This document shows positions 33,943 through 42,368 of a stretch of DNA of 64,000 nt, piece by piece. Source of the DNA: JANPPS01 sp964242575 (GTDB taxonomy: Bacteria > Pseudomonadota > Alphaproteobacteria > Acetobacterales > Acetobacteraceae); NCBI GenBank assembly GCA_964242575.1, contig CAXTCN010000017.1, positions 1-64,000 on the forward strand, read 5' to 3'. The translations under genes were made by a program, and so were the position numbers. Within the stretch, counting starts at the first letter, position 1. Each line of letters starts with the position of its first letter. The notes under the pieces were generated by a model. That model searched no databases and was not told the origin of the DNA. It was given only the letters and a program-made list of their open reading frames with translations.

Positions 33943-36900
33943 TGGCTCGACAGGCCGATGCTGGTATGCGCTGGGGCGGCCGTGAGGTCCGGCGCTGGGG
34001 TCTCGCCAGCACGGACCGGACGGTTGGCGAAATAGAGCGCCGGCAGCGTGGCCTCCAGCCCTTGGCGCTGTCCGCCGCGCCCGGCCGCCACCAGGCTGGA
34101 ACGCGGGCCGGCGCCGCGCACGGCACAGCCCTCGCGCAGCAGCGCGGCGGCGGCGCGCAGCTCGCTGGCCAGAACGACTAGGCTGCCGTTCAGGTCCAAC
34201 GGCGCGGCGGTGATGAAAATGCCCCCGGACACGCCAAGCTGGGACGTCGCGGTGACGGCGCTGCCGGCCGACTGCACCAACTGGTCGGCCCGGATCAGCA
34301 CGTCGCCGCCGTTGCCGCCGACCGCGTTCGCCTGGATCAGGCTGCGGTCGAGCACCACAAGGCGCGGATCGACAGTGATGTTGCCGCCGTTGCCGGAGGC
34401 GCTGTTGACGGACGTGGTGATGGCGCTGCGCTGGAGATACAGCAGGTCGCCCGCGCCGATGGCGATGTTGCCGCCGTTGGCCGCCCGCGCCTCGGTCGAG
34501 ATGCTCGCCCCGTCGCGCAAGCTGATCCGCGGCGCCGCGACGGTGATGGACCCGGCCGCGCCCGTGTCGGTGGACGTGGCGCTCACCTGCGGCCCGGGGC
34601 CGTTGAGCTGGATGCCGGTGGCAGCGGTCACGCCGACGTTGCCGCCCTGGCCCGTGCCGTTGGTGGCGCTGGCGATCCGCGCGCCCCCTTGCACCGTGAC
34701 CGTGCCGGCGCTGACCGAAACCGCGCCGGCGTCGCCGGACCGCGCCCCGAGCGCCGATGCGGCGATCTCGGTGAAGCCCCCGCCGCTGGCCCCGCCGTCC
34801 AGCAGCAGCGCGCCCGGCGTCGCCACCGCCACCGAACCGCCCGCGCCCGTGCCGCGCGTGTTGCTGTTGATGAACCCGCCGTTCAGCACCGACACGCTGC
34901 CGGCGCTCACCCGCACCGAGCCGGCCGAACCGGACACGTCCACCGCTGCCTCACTGCTCACGCCGTTGCGGAAGCCGCCCGCGCCCGCGCCGTCGATGGT
35001 CAGCGCGCCGCTCGCGTCCAGCACGATCTCGCCCGCCTTGCCGGACCCAGACGTGTCGGTGGTGATCCTGCCGCCGCGCGCCAAGGTCAGCGCGCCCGTG
35101 TTCACCGTCACGTTGCCACCCTGACCGCTTCCGTCTGTGGCGCTGGCGATCCGCGCCCCGTTCTGCACCGTGACGCTGCCGGCGCTGACCGAAACCGCGC
35201 CGGCGTCGCCGGACCGCGGTCCGAGCGCCGACGCGCCGATCTCGGTAAAGCCCCCTCCGCTGATCCCGCCGTCCAGCAGCAGCGCGCCCGGCGTCGCCAC
35301 CGCCACCGAGCCACCCAGGCCCGTGCCGCGCGTGTTGCTGTTGATGAACCCGCCGTTCAGCACCGACACGCTGCCGGCGCTCACCCGCACCGAGCCGGCC
35401 GAACCGGACACGTCCACCGCTGCCTCACTGCTCACGCCGTTGCGGAAGCCGCCCGCGCCCGCGCCGTCGATGGTCAGCGCGCCGCCCACGCCCAGCACGA
35501 TCTCGCCCGCTTTGCCGGACCCGGACGTGTCGGTAGTGATCCTGCCGCCGCGCGCCAAGGTCAGCGCGCCCGCGTTGACCGCCACGTTGCCACCCTGACC
35601 GGTTCCGTCTGTGGCGCTGGCGATCCGCCCTCCGTTTTGCACAGTGAGGGTGCCGGCGCTGATTGTGACCGCGCCGGCATCGCCGGACCGCGCCCCGAGC
35701 GCCGACGCGCCGATCTCAGTGTTGCCTCCGCCCCCGCCATCCAGCAGCAGCGCACCCGGCGTCGCCACCAGCACCGAGCCGCCCGCGCCCGTGCCGCGCG
35801 TATTGCTGTTGATGAACCCGCCGTTCAGCACCGACACGCTGCCGGCGCTCACCCGCACCGAGCCGGCCGAGCCGGACACGTCCACCACCGCCTCGCTGCT
35901 CACGCCATTGCGCAAGTCGCCCGCGCCGTCAATGGTCAGGGCGCCATTCACCGCCAGCGCGATCTCGCCCGCGTTGCCCGAGCCAAGCGTATCGCTGGTG
36001 ATCCTGCCGCCGCGCGCCAGCGTCAGCGCGCCGGCATTGAGCGTGATTGCGCCAGCGTCGCCGCCCCTGGCTGCTGTGGCCGGGCCAGCTACGCCGCCCG
36101 TATTCGAAATGGACTGGATTTGCGCGCCGGTCGTGACCGCCACATCCCCGGTCATGGCGATGCCGACCGATCCAGCCGTGCCGGCGCCGGACGTGTTGGC
36201 CTGGAGCAACGCGCCATTCTGAACGCTCAGCGTCCCGCCAACCAGGCTGATGGTCCCCCCTGCGCCAGCCGGGGCCGGAACACCAGTCGCGTTCACCAGC
36301 CTTGCTGGGCCGGTCTGGCTTTCAAGCATCGTCCCCAACCCATCCAGCAGCACGCTATCGGCGCTCACGCTGATCGGCCCGCCATTGCCGCGACCCCTCG
36401 CGTTGCTCACCACCACCGCCCCGTTCTGCAGCGTCAACGTGCCCGTGTTGATCGCAACCGGGCCGCCGTCGCCTGATGCCTCGGCGTTCGTGGCGACGGT
36501 GGTGGCGACAGAGTCCATCGTCACCGTCCCTCCCGCCGCGGTGCCGATGCTGATCCCGGGGCCGCGCCCAGGCCCGGTCGCTGATGCCACGACGTTTGCC
36601 CTGTCGCTGATGGTCACGGCCCGGTCGGCGTGCAGCGACAGCACGCCGTTCCGCCCGGGGATCAGGTCGTCGGTCACGATGGTGCTGGCTGACACCAAAA
36701 GCTCGCCGGCTCGGATGAAAACGCTGCCGCCGCTCGGGTAGATCGTCGAGTTGTTCACCACCTGCACGGTCCCGGAACGGGCCACGGTGTATGGCGGCCC
36801 GGCCCGCGGGTCCACCGGCACTTCGCCCGGCCCGGCGGCGCTGGCGACGTGCACCGTGCCTCCCGGCGCCAACAGGACGCTGCCGCTGATTGTCACGTTG

Positions 36901-37496
36901 CCGCCCACCAACCCCAGCGTGCCGCCGGACGGAAGTTCCAGCCTTGATCCATTGACGGTCACCGGCCGCGGGTTGGCGGACAGGAACCCGAACGCCTCCG
37001 GCGGCGCCGCCGTAAGGGTGCTGGCGTCCGGGTTGGTGGCCTGGAACCGCGCGCCGTCCCGTAGCCGCAAATAGTCGGCCGAGCTGGCGTGAAAGCTGCC
37101 GCTCACGTCCACGCTGGCGTTCGGCCCGAACACGACCCCGGCCGGGTTGACCAGATAGAGGTTCGCCCCCGGTATGGCGGAGCTGATCCTGCCGTCAATG
37201 GAGGACGCTGCCCCGCCGGTCACCCGGCCGATCACGTTACCCACGCTGGACGGTCCCCTGAAAGTCGCCGTCTCGCCCCGGTTCAAGCTCAAGGCGCCGA
37301 AACTATGGAACAGGTTGCCGCCGACCTGCCGGCCCAGCTCGGCCCCGACCGCGTAGTTCGGCCCGGCAAGCGTCCGTGCCGGCGACAGCCGGCCGTCCAC
37401 CGTGATGCCCTGCGCATAGGCTTGGCATCCAAGCGGCGTGACCGTCAGGGCGAGCTGGAAGACGAGCAGGATAGGGCCGGAACTGCTGGGGATCAT
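33933..37496 (-). CDS. Two-partner secretion adhesin (TpsA, filamentous hemagglutinin type)
   Basis: Secreted beta-helix protein of 1187 residues. After a signal peptide (to about AYAQ) comes the TPS secretion domain: NLFHSFGALSLNRGETATF, SSIDGRI and NLYLVNPAGVVFGPNASVDV. The remainder is repetitive Gly/Ala/Thr/Ser-rich beta-helix; three nearly identical 158-residue units lie near residues 480-953, with motifs GGRITTDTSGSGKAGEI, GALTIDGAGAGGF and VLNGGFINSNTRGTG. The C-terminal part is Arg/Pro-rich. Likely a surface adhesin. It diverges from an exported protein gene across an 82-bp promoter region. Confidence 0.92.
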   Translation of the reverse strand: MIPSSSGPILLVFQLALTVTPLGCQAYAQGITVDGRLSPARTLAGPNYAVGAELGRQVGGNLFHSFGALSLNRGETATFRGPSSVGNVIGRVTGGAASSIDGRISSAIPGANLYLVNPAGVVFGPNASVDVSGSFHASSADYLRLRDGARFQATNPDASTLTAAPPEAFGFLSANPRPVTVNGSRLELPSGGTLGLVGGNVTISGSVLLAPGGTVHVASAAGPGEVPVDPRAGPPYTVARSGTVQVVNNSTIYPSGGSVFIRAGELLVSASTIVTDDLIPGRNGVLSLHADRAVTISDRANVVASATGPGRGPGISIGTAAGGTVTMDSVATTVATNAEASGDGGPVAINTGTLTLQNGAVVVSNARGRGNGGPISVSADSVLLDGLGTMLESQTGPARLVNATGVPAPAGAGGTISLVGGTLSVQNGALLQANTSGAGTAGSVGIAMTGDVAVTTGAQIQSISNTGGVAGPATAARGGDAGAITLNAGALTLARGGRITSDTLGSGNAGEIALAVNGALTIDGAGDLRNGVSSEAVVDVSGSAGSVRVSAGSVSVLNGGFINSNTRGTGAGGSVLVATPGALLLDGGGGGNTEIGASALGARSGDAGAVTISAGTLTVQNGGRIASATDGTGQGGNVAVNAGALTLARGGRITTDTSGSGKAGEIVLGVGGALTIDGAGAGGFRNGVSSEAAVDVSGSAGSVRVSAGSVSVLNGGFINSNTRGTGLGGSVAVATPGALLLDGGISGGGFTEIGASALGPRSGDAGAVSVSAGSVTVQNGARIASATDGSGQGGNVTVNTGALTLARGGRITTDTSGSGKAGEIVLDASGALTIDGAGAGGFRNGVSSEAAVDVSGSAGSVRVSAGSVSVLNGGFINSNTRGTGAGGSVAVATPGALLLDGGASGGGFTEIAASALGARSGDAGAVSVSAGTVTVQGGARIASATNGTGQGGNVGVTAATGIQLNGPGPQVSATSTDTGAAGSITVAAPRISLRDGASISTEARAANGGNIAIGAGDLLYLQRSAITTSVNSASGNGGNITVDPRLVVLDRSLIQANAVGGNGGDVLIRADQLVQSAGSAVTATSQLGVSGGIFITAAPLDLNGSLVVLASELRAAAALLREGCAVRGAGPRSSLVAAGRGGQRQGLEATLPALYFANRPVRAGETPAPDLTAAPAHTSIGLSSQCG
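34639..36060 (-). repeat. Three tandem 474-bp repeats inside tpsA
   Basis: Near-identical units begin at about 34639, 35113 and 35587 (forward strand TTGCCRCCCTGRCCS start), each 474 bp, which is 158 codons, so the frame is kept. The unit at 35587 has small in-frame deletions in its second half. Long stretches of more than 150 bp are almost identical between units, showing recent duplication. Copy number is likely to vary by recombination. Confidence 0.85.
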
Positions 37497-37578
37497 TGGC
37501 CATACCTGGCATCACAGCCCAACTTCGTATAGTTCCGCCACGACATTTGTCAAAAACCAGCTTCGGGATCATTTTAGC

Positions 37579-38289
37579 ATGGCCCTGGCACGCACGGGCA
37601 CCTGGCAGCGGGTCCGGCGGTTCGGCACCATTGCCCGCGTTGCCGCGTTGGCGGCGGGTACGGCGCTCCACCCTGGCCCAACCCTGGCCCAGCCTGCCGA
37701 GTCGGACCCGGCTGCCGGCGCGGCGTTAGCCGCCACGGCGCCAATCGAGGGTTTCCGCCAGGCCCGCTTCGGCATGAGCGAGCCAGAGGTGCGCCAGGCA
37801 ATCCGGCGGGACTTCCCGGCCGCGGCGGCGCGGATCTCGCGCACCATCCAACCGGGTGAGAAAACCACCGTGCTCGCGGTCACCGCCGAGCAGTTGCTGC
37901 CCGACGCCGGGCCAGCGCAGCTATTCTACATCCTGGGCTACGCCTCCAAGCGTCTGGCGCAGGTCAACATCGTTTGGTCCAGCGATGGCCGCAGCGCCGC
38001 GCGGGACGAGGCGATCGTCGCTGCGGCGAACGCCCTGCGCGACCACTTCCAGGCGCGGCACCGGGCGCCTGACGAAATCCTGGTCAACCATAAGCTGGGC
38101 GAGAACGCGTTCCTGGTGTTCCGCGCCGCGCAGGCGGACGGCCGCATGGTGGTGTTGCTGCTCAGCGGCGTCGCGGCCGCCGGACGAGCGGATCGGACCT
38201 TGGCGGCGACGCCGTTGACGCTGCAGCTCTCTTATGTCCGCGACCATAGGACTCCCGACGTTTTCCGCATCGAGCGCGGACGCTTTTGA
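37579..38289 (+). CDS. Exported hypothetical protein
   Basis: A 236-residue protein with a signal peptide (basic MALARTGTWQRVRRF, hydrophobic ARVAALAAGTAL, cleavage near TLAQ). The mature part contains GFRQARFGMSEPEVRQAI, a pattern often found in small periplasmic proteins that sense or bind peptidoglycan or proteins, but no named family is certain. It diverges from tpsA and is followed by a Crp-family regulator after 48 bp. The ATG at 37579 begins the leader; the frame upstream of it overlaps the tpsA start. Confidence 0.75.
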   Translation: MALARTGTWQRVRRFGTIARVAALAAGTALHPGPTLAQPAESDPAAGAALAATAPIEGFRQARFGMSEPEVRQAIRRDFPAAAARISRTIQPGEKTTVLAVTAEQLLPDAGPAQLFYILGYASKRLAQVNIVWSSDGRSAARDEAIVAAANALRDHFQARHRAPDEILVNHKLGENAFLVFRAAQADGRMVVLLLSGVAAAGRADRTLAATPLTLQLSYVRDHRTPDVFRIERGRF

Positions 38290-38337
38290 ACGGTCCGCGC
38301 GCATTCGTGAAAAACTTCTTGGCAATCAATCAGGGCC

Positions 38338-39030
38338 ATGACCGGAACTACTGAGACACTGGCGCGCATCCCGCTGTTCCGTTCGCTCGATGAGGATGCA
38401 ATTAGCCGCCTCGATGCCGGATGCACCTGGCGCCGGGCGAGCGCGAAGGAGTGGGTGCTCGACTACGAGGCTTCAGGCACCGACCTGTTCTTCGTGTTGC
38501 GCGGCCATGTTCGCGTGGTCATCGCCGCTGCCGGCCGCGAGTTGATCCTGCGCGACATCCGCGACGGCGAGTTTTTCGGCGAACTGGCGGCCATAGACCA
38601 GCAACCCCGCTCGGCCGGCATCCTCGCCGTCACCGACACGCTGGTCGCGCGCATGACGGCCGATATGTTCCGAAAAGTGGTGCACGAGCACCCGGATGTC
38701 TGCGACCAACTGCTCCAGGCGCTCGTTGCCCGTGTTCGCGTGCTGGCTAATCGCGCCAACGAGCACTCGAGCCTCGGCGTCCGCCAGCGCCTTTACGCCG
38801 AGCTTCTGCGGCTCGCCCGCGCGCCGTCGGGGGGTGACGGCCACCCCATCGTGTCGCCCCCGCCCACCCATGCCGAGCTTGCGGCCCGGGTGAGCAGCCA
38901 CCGCGAGGCGATCACGCGTGAGCTGAACGCCCTTGCGCGCGCCAAGCTCATCGAGCGTCGGCGTGGGGCTATCGTCTTGCTGGACGCTGACCGCCTGCGC
39001 GGAATGATAATGGAGGCCGGTGCGGCTTGA
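38338..39030 (+). CDS. Crp/Fnr-family transcription regulator
   Basis: A 230-residue regulator. The cyclic-nucleotide domain (about 10-125) keeps the phosphate cassette GEFFGELAAID with following QQPRSAGI, including the Glu and Arg-Ser that bind cAMP in Crp. There are no clustered Cys residues as in Fnr. A C-terminal winged helix (about 165-225) has THAELAARVSSHREAITREL. A class III cyclase is encoded 9 kb upstream in the same direction, so a cAMP or cGMP circuit is plausible. The upstream gap from the exported protein is 48 bp. Confidence 0.9.
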   Translation: MTGTTETLARIPLFRSLDEDAISRLDAGCTWRRASAKEWVLDYEASGTDLFFVLRGHVRVVIAAAGRELILRDIRDGEFFGELAAIDQQPRSAGILAVTDTLVARMTADMFRKVVHEHPDVCDQLLQALVARVRVLANRANEHSSLGVRQRLYAELLRLARAPSGGDGHPIVSPPPTHAELAARVSSHREAITRELNALARAKLIERRRGAIVLLDADRLRGMIMEAGAA

Positions 39031-39066
39031 GGCTTGAGCCGTCAAGGCAATCTTGCAGCCAGGCGG

Positions 39067-39726
39067 CTAAAATTGCGCCAGCTTGTAGCCGATGCCCCGC
39101 ACGTTTTGCACGGTGACGGTCGAGCCTGCCGTGGCGAGACGCCGCCGCAGGCAACTGATCCGCGCCTCGATTGAGTTTGGCCCCACCTCCATGCAAGCGC
39201 CGTAAAGATCGCTCTCCAGCGCTTGCCGGGTCACGATGCGCCCAGGCCTGCGCATGATCAGCTCCATGATCCTGAGCTCGCGGGGCGGGACCGGGATGGG
39301 ATTGCCGTCGATGGTGACGTCCCTGTTCGTGCAGTCCATCTGGAGGTTGCCGGCCTGCAACACCTGTTCGGCGCTCCCGCGCGGCCGTCGGAGAATGGAC
39401 CGGACCTTCACCACCAGCTCTTTCGCGCTGACGCGCTGCGACAAGCAGTCGTCCGCGCCGGCCTCAAAAGCTGCGATCCTCTGCTCCTCCTCGTCAGCCA
39501 CGAGCACGATGAACCCCGTTGTCGCCGGCCTGCCGAACCGTTTGAGCCAGGCTGTCCAATCGAGCGGTCCGTTGCACGCAAGCAACGCCAAATCATAGCT
39601 CGCGATGTTCAACGCTTCGCTCACGTCCTCCACGTCACTGAACTGATCTATGCCAAACCCTGCGGAATGCAGATGATCCACCCACGATTGAACAAACAAG
39701 AAGCCGCTCGTGACCAGAAGTCGCAT
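39067..39726 (-). CDS. ttsI: TtsI-like OmpR-family regulator with degenerate receiver
   Basis: A 219-residue protein. The C-terminal winged helix is typical (PPRELRIMELIMRRPGRIVT, then SIEARISCLRRRL and VRGIGYKLAQF). The receiver lacks every phosphorylation residue: the acidic pair is replaced (VTSG), the acceptor Asp is Ala 50 (LLACNGP) and the conserved Lys is Gln (LSQRVS). Rhizobial TtsI, which activates type III genes through tts boxes, also departs from the receiver consensus. The location next to a rhizobial-type T3SS and tts-like sites supports this role. GGAG six bases upstream sets the start at 39726. It converges on the Crp gene. Confidence 0.7.
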   Translation of the reverse strand: MRLLVTSGFLFVQSWVDHLHSAGFGIDQFSDVEDVSEALNIASYDLALLACNGPLDWTAWLKRFGRPATTGFIVLVADEEEQRIAAFEAGADDCLSQRVSAKELVVKVRSILRRPRGSAEQVLQAGNLQMDCTNRDVTIDGNPIPVPPRELRIMELIMRRPGRIVTRQALESDLYGACMEVGPNSIEARISCLRRRLATAGSTVTVQNVRGIGYKLAQF

Positions 39727-40139
39727 TTCATTCTCCAGCGTTTTCTTGAAGACAGACAAAGCTTCAGACAGATTTTATCTGAAATTTTGTAGATGGAAGA
39801 TGATTTTATCTTGTTCATAGTGAATTTTAAAATAATTGTCTAAGTTTTTGATGCAGTGGAAATACGAATTCAGTAAGTAAGATTATTACAGTGCTGGTGG
39901 AAGTCACCGCACCTCAAAGCGCGACGTGCCGAGCGTCAGGAGCGTCATGGTTGCTTTCGGACCTTCGTTGCACCGCATGGATGCGCCAACAGAGACATCG
40001 GCGTCTGTGGGGAAAGCCACACTGCGCATCGTGCCGTATGGGGCGGGCTTGCTGAGCGGAAACCAATCGGCGTCCATGTCAGGTTTGCGACAGGTTGGTT
40101 CGCTACCAATGACCGCTCCAAGAAGCCAGGAGCACTGTC
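39727..40139. promoter_or_regulatory. AT-rich intergenic region between the TtsI-like regulator and the NopX-like gene
   Basis: About 410 bp without a credible gene. Positions 39760-39895 are strikingly AT-rich against the GC-rich background and contain the palindrome CAGATTTTATCTG (39769-39781), about 45 bp upstream of the regulator ATG. A partial tts-like half site, GCGTCAGG, lies at 39933-39940, about 200 bp before the NopX-like gene. Divergent promoters are expected here, and an AT-rich island of this kind often marks a silenced, horizontally acquired promoter. Confidence 0.6.
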
Positions 40140-42200
40140 ATGGAATCCATCCTCGCCTCCGGAGTCACCGGACCCACCAAGGGAGTTACTGAGCCAAGCG
40201 CTGCAAATGGAGACGAAGCGTCAGGCGCTGCGTTCAGCGCGGCCATGGACGACGCCGAGGCATGCGCCGCGGACGCGGACTTGGGCAATCCGCCGGCCGG
40301 CGATCCGCCGCCCCCTGGCAAGCCATCGGCCACCGACACGCGGCCCGCTGGCGACAACCGCAGCGCGCAGGAGATCATTAATGGCGACCCCACGCTGAAA
40401 AATCTCGGCAACCAAAGCGGCGTAAAGGACAACCTGAAGAAGCAGGTCGGCGATTTCGACAAGGACCCAGACGCAGCCTACCGCGCCTCGCAAGTCCTGG
40501 CGCACATCAAAGGCTCCAAGACCAGCGACGGCGAGGACCGGTCGAGCGGCGTCAAGGACAACGGCAAAATTGAAGGGTTCACTAAGGACGGCGACGCCCG
40601 CCACGGCACCGAGGCCGGCCTGCTGCAGGACTTTGGCAAGAACGGCTACTCCGCCCTGAAGGACGATCAAGTTCTCGACAAAACCAATGACGGGCACGTC
40701 AAAAAAGACGGCACGAACATGGACAATGCGGCCTTCGCGGGCCACAAAATTGCCGAGGGGCTGTCCGACGCAGCGGGATGGATCGGCGATAAGCTGGACA
40801 ACCTGCCCGGTCCTCTGAAGGCGCTGTTCGCCCCAGTCCACATGATAAGCAAGACAGCGTCCGGCGCACTCAACGTGGCGGACACCGCCATCAAGGGCGG
40901 TGATGTCAAGCAAGCCGGCAAGGATATGGCCCACGACGTGCTCAGCACCGGCGCCGACATCATCAAGGCGGGTGGCGAGCTTGCGGGCGATACGCTGGGC
41001 AAAGTGCCCGGCATCGGCAAGCTCATTTCCGCCGGCGCCGAAGTGACGACCACCGCCATCTCCGGTGGCCTGAACGTCGCCGACACTGCCATCCAAGGCG
41101 GCGATGTCAAGGAGGCTGGCAAAAAAATGGGCTTCGATGTCGCTCAATCGGCCGTGGAGTCGGCCGTAGGCCTCGTGGACCCGACCGGTATCGCCGCAGA
41201 TGCCGCGGGCGAGGCGTTCCGCAGCGGCGTCGACAAAAAAGGCGGCGGGTCGGCAGACGGCAGGGACAACGAAGGCGTGTCGCGGAACAAGGGCAAGGGG
41301 GGCAAGGGCAAAGGAGGCGCGCTGGCGGACACTGGCAGGTCCAAGGGAGAGATGTCAGCGGGCGCTGGCAGTGCCAGGGGGGGAGTGTCGGCGGATGAAG
41401 GTAGGGTGGACAAGACCAGTCCCAAGCGTTCGGCGGACCAAGCCGGCCTAGCCGACAGAACCGACGGCAAGGCCAAGGAGCCGAGGACGGACAACCCCTC
41501 CGACGGCACCTACGGCAAGCGGGACAAGGATGCCGCGCACGTGGGAGCCACGCCCGGCACCAAGCCCGGCACCTACCAGTCGGAACACATTGTCCCCGCC
41601 AAGGTTGGCCTCCAACCCGGCGACAAGAGGGGCAAGGGTGACGGAGGGCAGCGTGAGAACTCCATGCCAGCCTATTATGAGGATTTTCAGAACCACCGCG
41701 ACCACGCGGGCACCGGGCGGAGCTCCATCTCGTCCGAGGACCGGAGGGACCGGACGGGCTGGCCGTCGTCCGAGCGTTACCGGCAGGACATGACCACGAC
41801 CCTGAACGATCCAGCTGCGCAGAAAACCGGAACGAACCTGTCCAACGCCTATCAACTGAACCAGCTCGGCTACGCGCAGCAAGCCGGCTACGCGCAGCGC
41901 CAGAACCCTGGCCAGGCCCGGCCTTCCCCAGACCCGGTGGTTACCGACAGCTTCGGCAACATGGTCCAGAAAAACCCTCCCCTGACGCACCCGGCTCCCG
42001 GTGGCGGGACGTTCACGGACCGCTCTGATGCCAAGGACCCGGCGGTGCGGGACAAACCATCGGGGACGGCCCCGCCGGTCACGCAACGCCTCGATCCAGA
42101 AGGACAGGCGTTGACCCAGCTCTCATATGAAACCCGCACAACAGGCCAATGGCCCACGAGAGAGCGTGAGAACGAGGTGCGCAACAAGTTCGGCATCTGA
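40140..42200 (+). CDS. NopX/HrpF-like type III secreted protein with nuclease-like C-terminal domain
   Basis: A 686-residue, Cys-poor, charged protein without a signal peptide. Residues about 78-205 resemble the HrpF/NopX translocon family (EIINGDPTLKNLGNQSGV, GDFDKDPDAAYRASQVL, HGTEAGLLQDFGKNGYSALK). Residues about 240-350 hold two repeats (GALNVADTAIKGGDVK at 242 and GGLNVADTAIQGGDVK at 310). A Gly/Lys/Ser linker follows. The tail has SEHIVP with His 483, ENSMPAYY, NHRDHAGTG with His 519 and 522, and YQLNQLGYA, a pattern like polymorphic-toxin nuclease domains. GGAG eight bases upstream of the ATG. Probably a translocated effector or translocator-toxin chimera. Confidence 0.65.
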   Translation: MESILASGVTGPTKGVTEPSAANGDEASGAAFSAAMDDAEACAADADLGNPPAGDPPPPGKPSATDTRPAGDNRSAQEIINGDPTLKNLGNQSGVKDNLKKQVGDFDKDPDAAYRASQVLAHIKGSKTSDGEDRSSGVKDNGKIEGFTKDGDARHGTEAGLLQDFGKNGYSALKDDQVLDKTNDGHVKKDGTNMDNAAFAGHKIAEGLSDAAGWIGDKLDNLPGPLKALFAPVHMISKTASGALNVADTAIKGGDVKQAGKDMAHDVLSTGADIIKAGGELAGDTLGKVPGIGKLISAGAEVTTTAISGGLNVADTAIQGGDVKEAGKKMGFDVAQSAVESAVGLVDPTGIAADAAGEAFRSGVDKKGGGSADGRDNEGVSRNKGKGGKGKGGALADTGRSKGEMSAGAGSARGGVSADEGRVDKTSPKRSADQAGLADRTDGKAKEPRTDNPSDGTYGKRDKDAAHVGATPGTKPGTYQSEHIVPAKVGLQPGDKRGKGDGGQRENSMPAYYEDFQNHRDHAGTGRSSISSEDRRDRTGWPSSERYRQDMTTTLNDPAAQKTGTNLSNAYQLNQLGYAQQAGYAQRQNPGQARPSPDPVVTDSFGNMVQKNPPLTHPAPGGGTFTDRSDAKDPAVRDKPSGTAPPVTQRLDPEGQALTQLSYETRTTGQWPTRERENEVRNKFGI

Positions 42201-42368
42201 CGGCCGTCAAGACGAAGGGCTTGGCTGAGCGGGGTGGCGGAGCCCGCCATGGCGTGGGATAGCAGGCGGGATGTCATCCTGGGCGACGCCTGGGGCGACA
42301 CTGGCCATACCTGGCGCGAGGCGTCATGGGCTGGGTGGTGTCGCGACGACCGGCTGAGGAGGGACGCG

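Noticed and set aside
34639..36060. Regular spacing considered as CRISPR-like
   Set aside because: The repeats are 474 bp, in frame and part of a coding beta-helix; no short direct repeats with unique spacers exist anywhere in the window.
34689..36476. A 595-codon plus-strand repetitive frame opposite tpsA
   Set aside because: Its repeats merely mirror the tandem repeats of tpsA; Arg/His/Ala-rich with no leader.
39926..40192. An 88-codon plus-strand frame before the NopX-like gene
   Set aside because: It overlaps the start of the NopX-like gene in another frame, lacks a ribosome site and has no features; the region is better read as a promoter.
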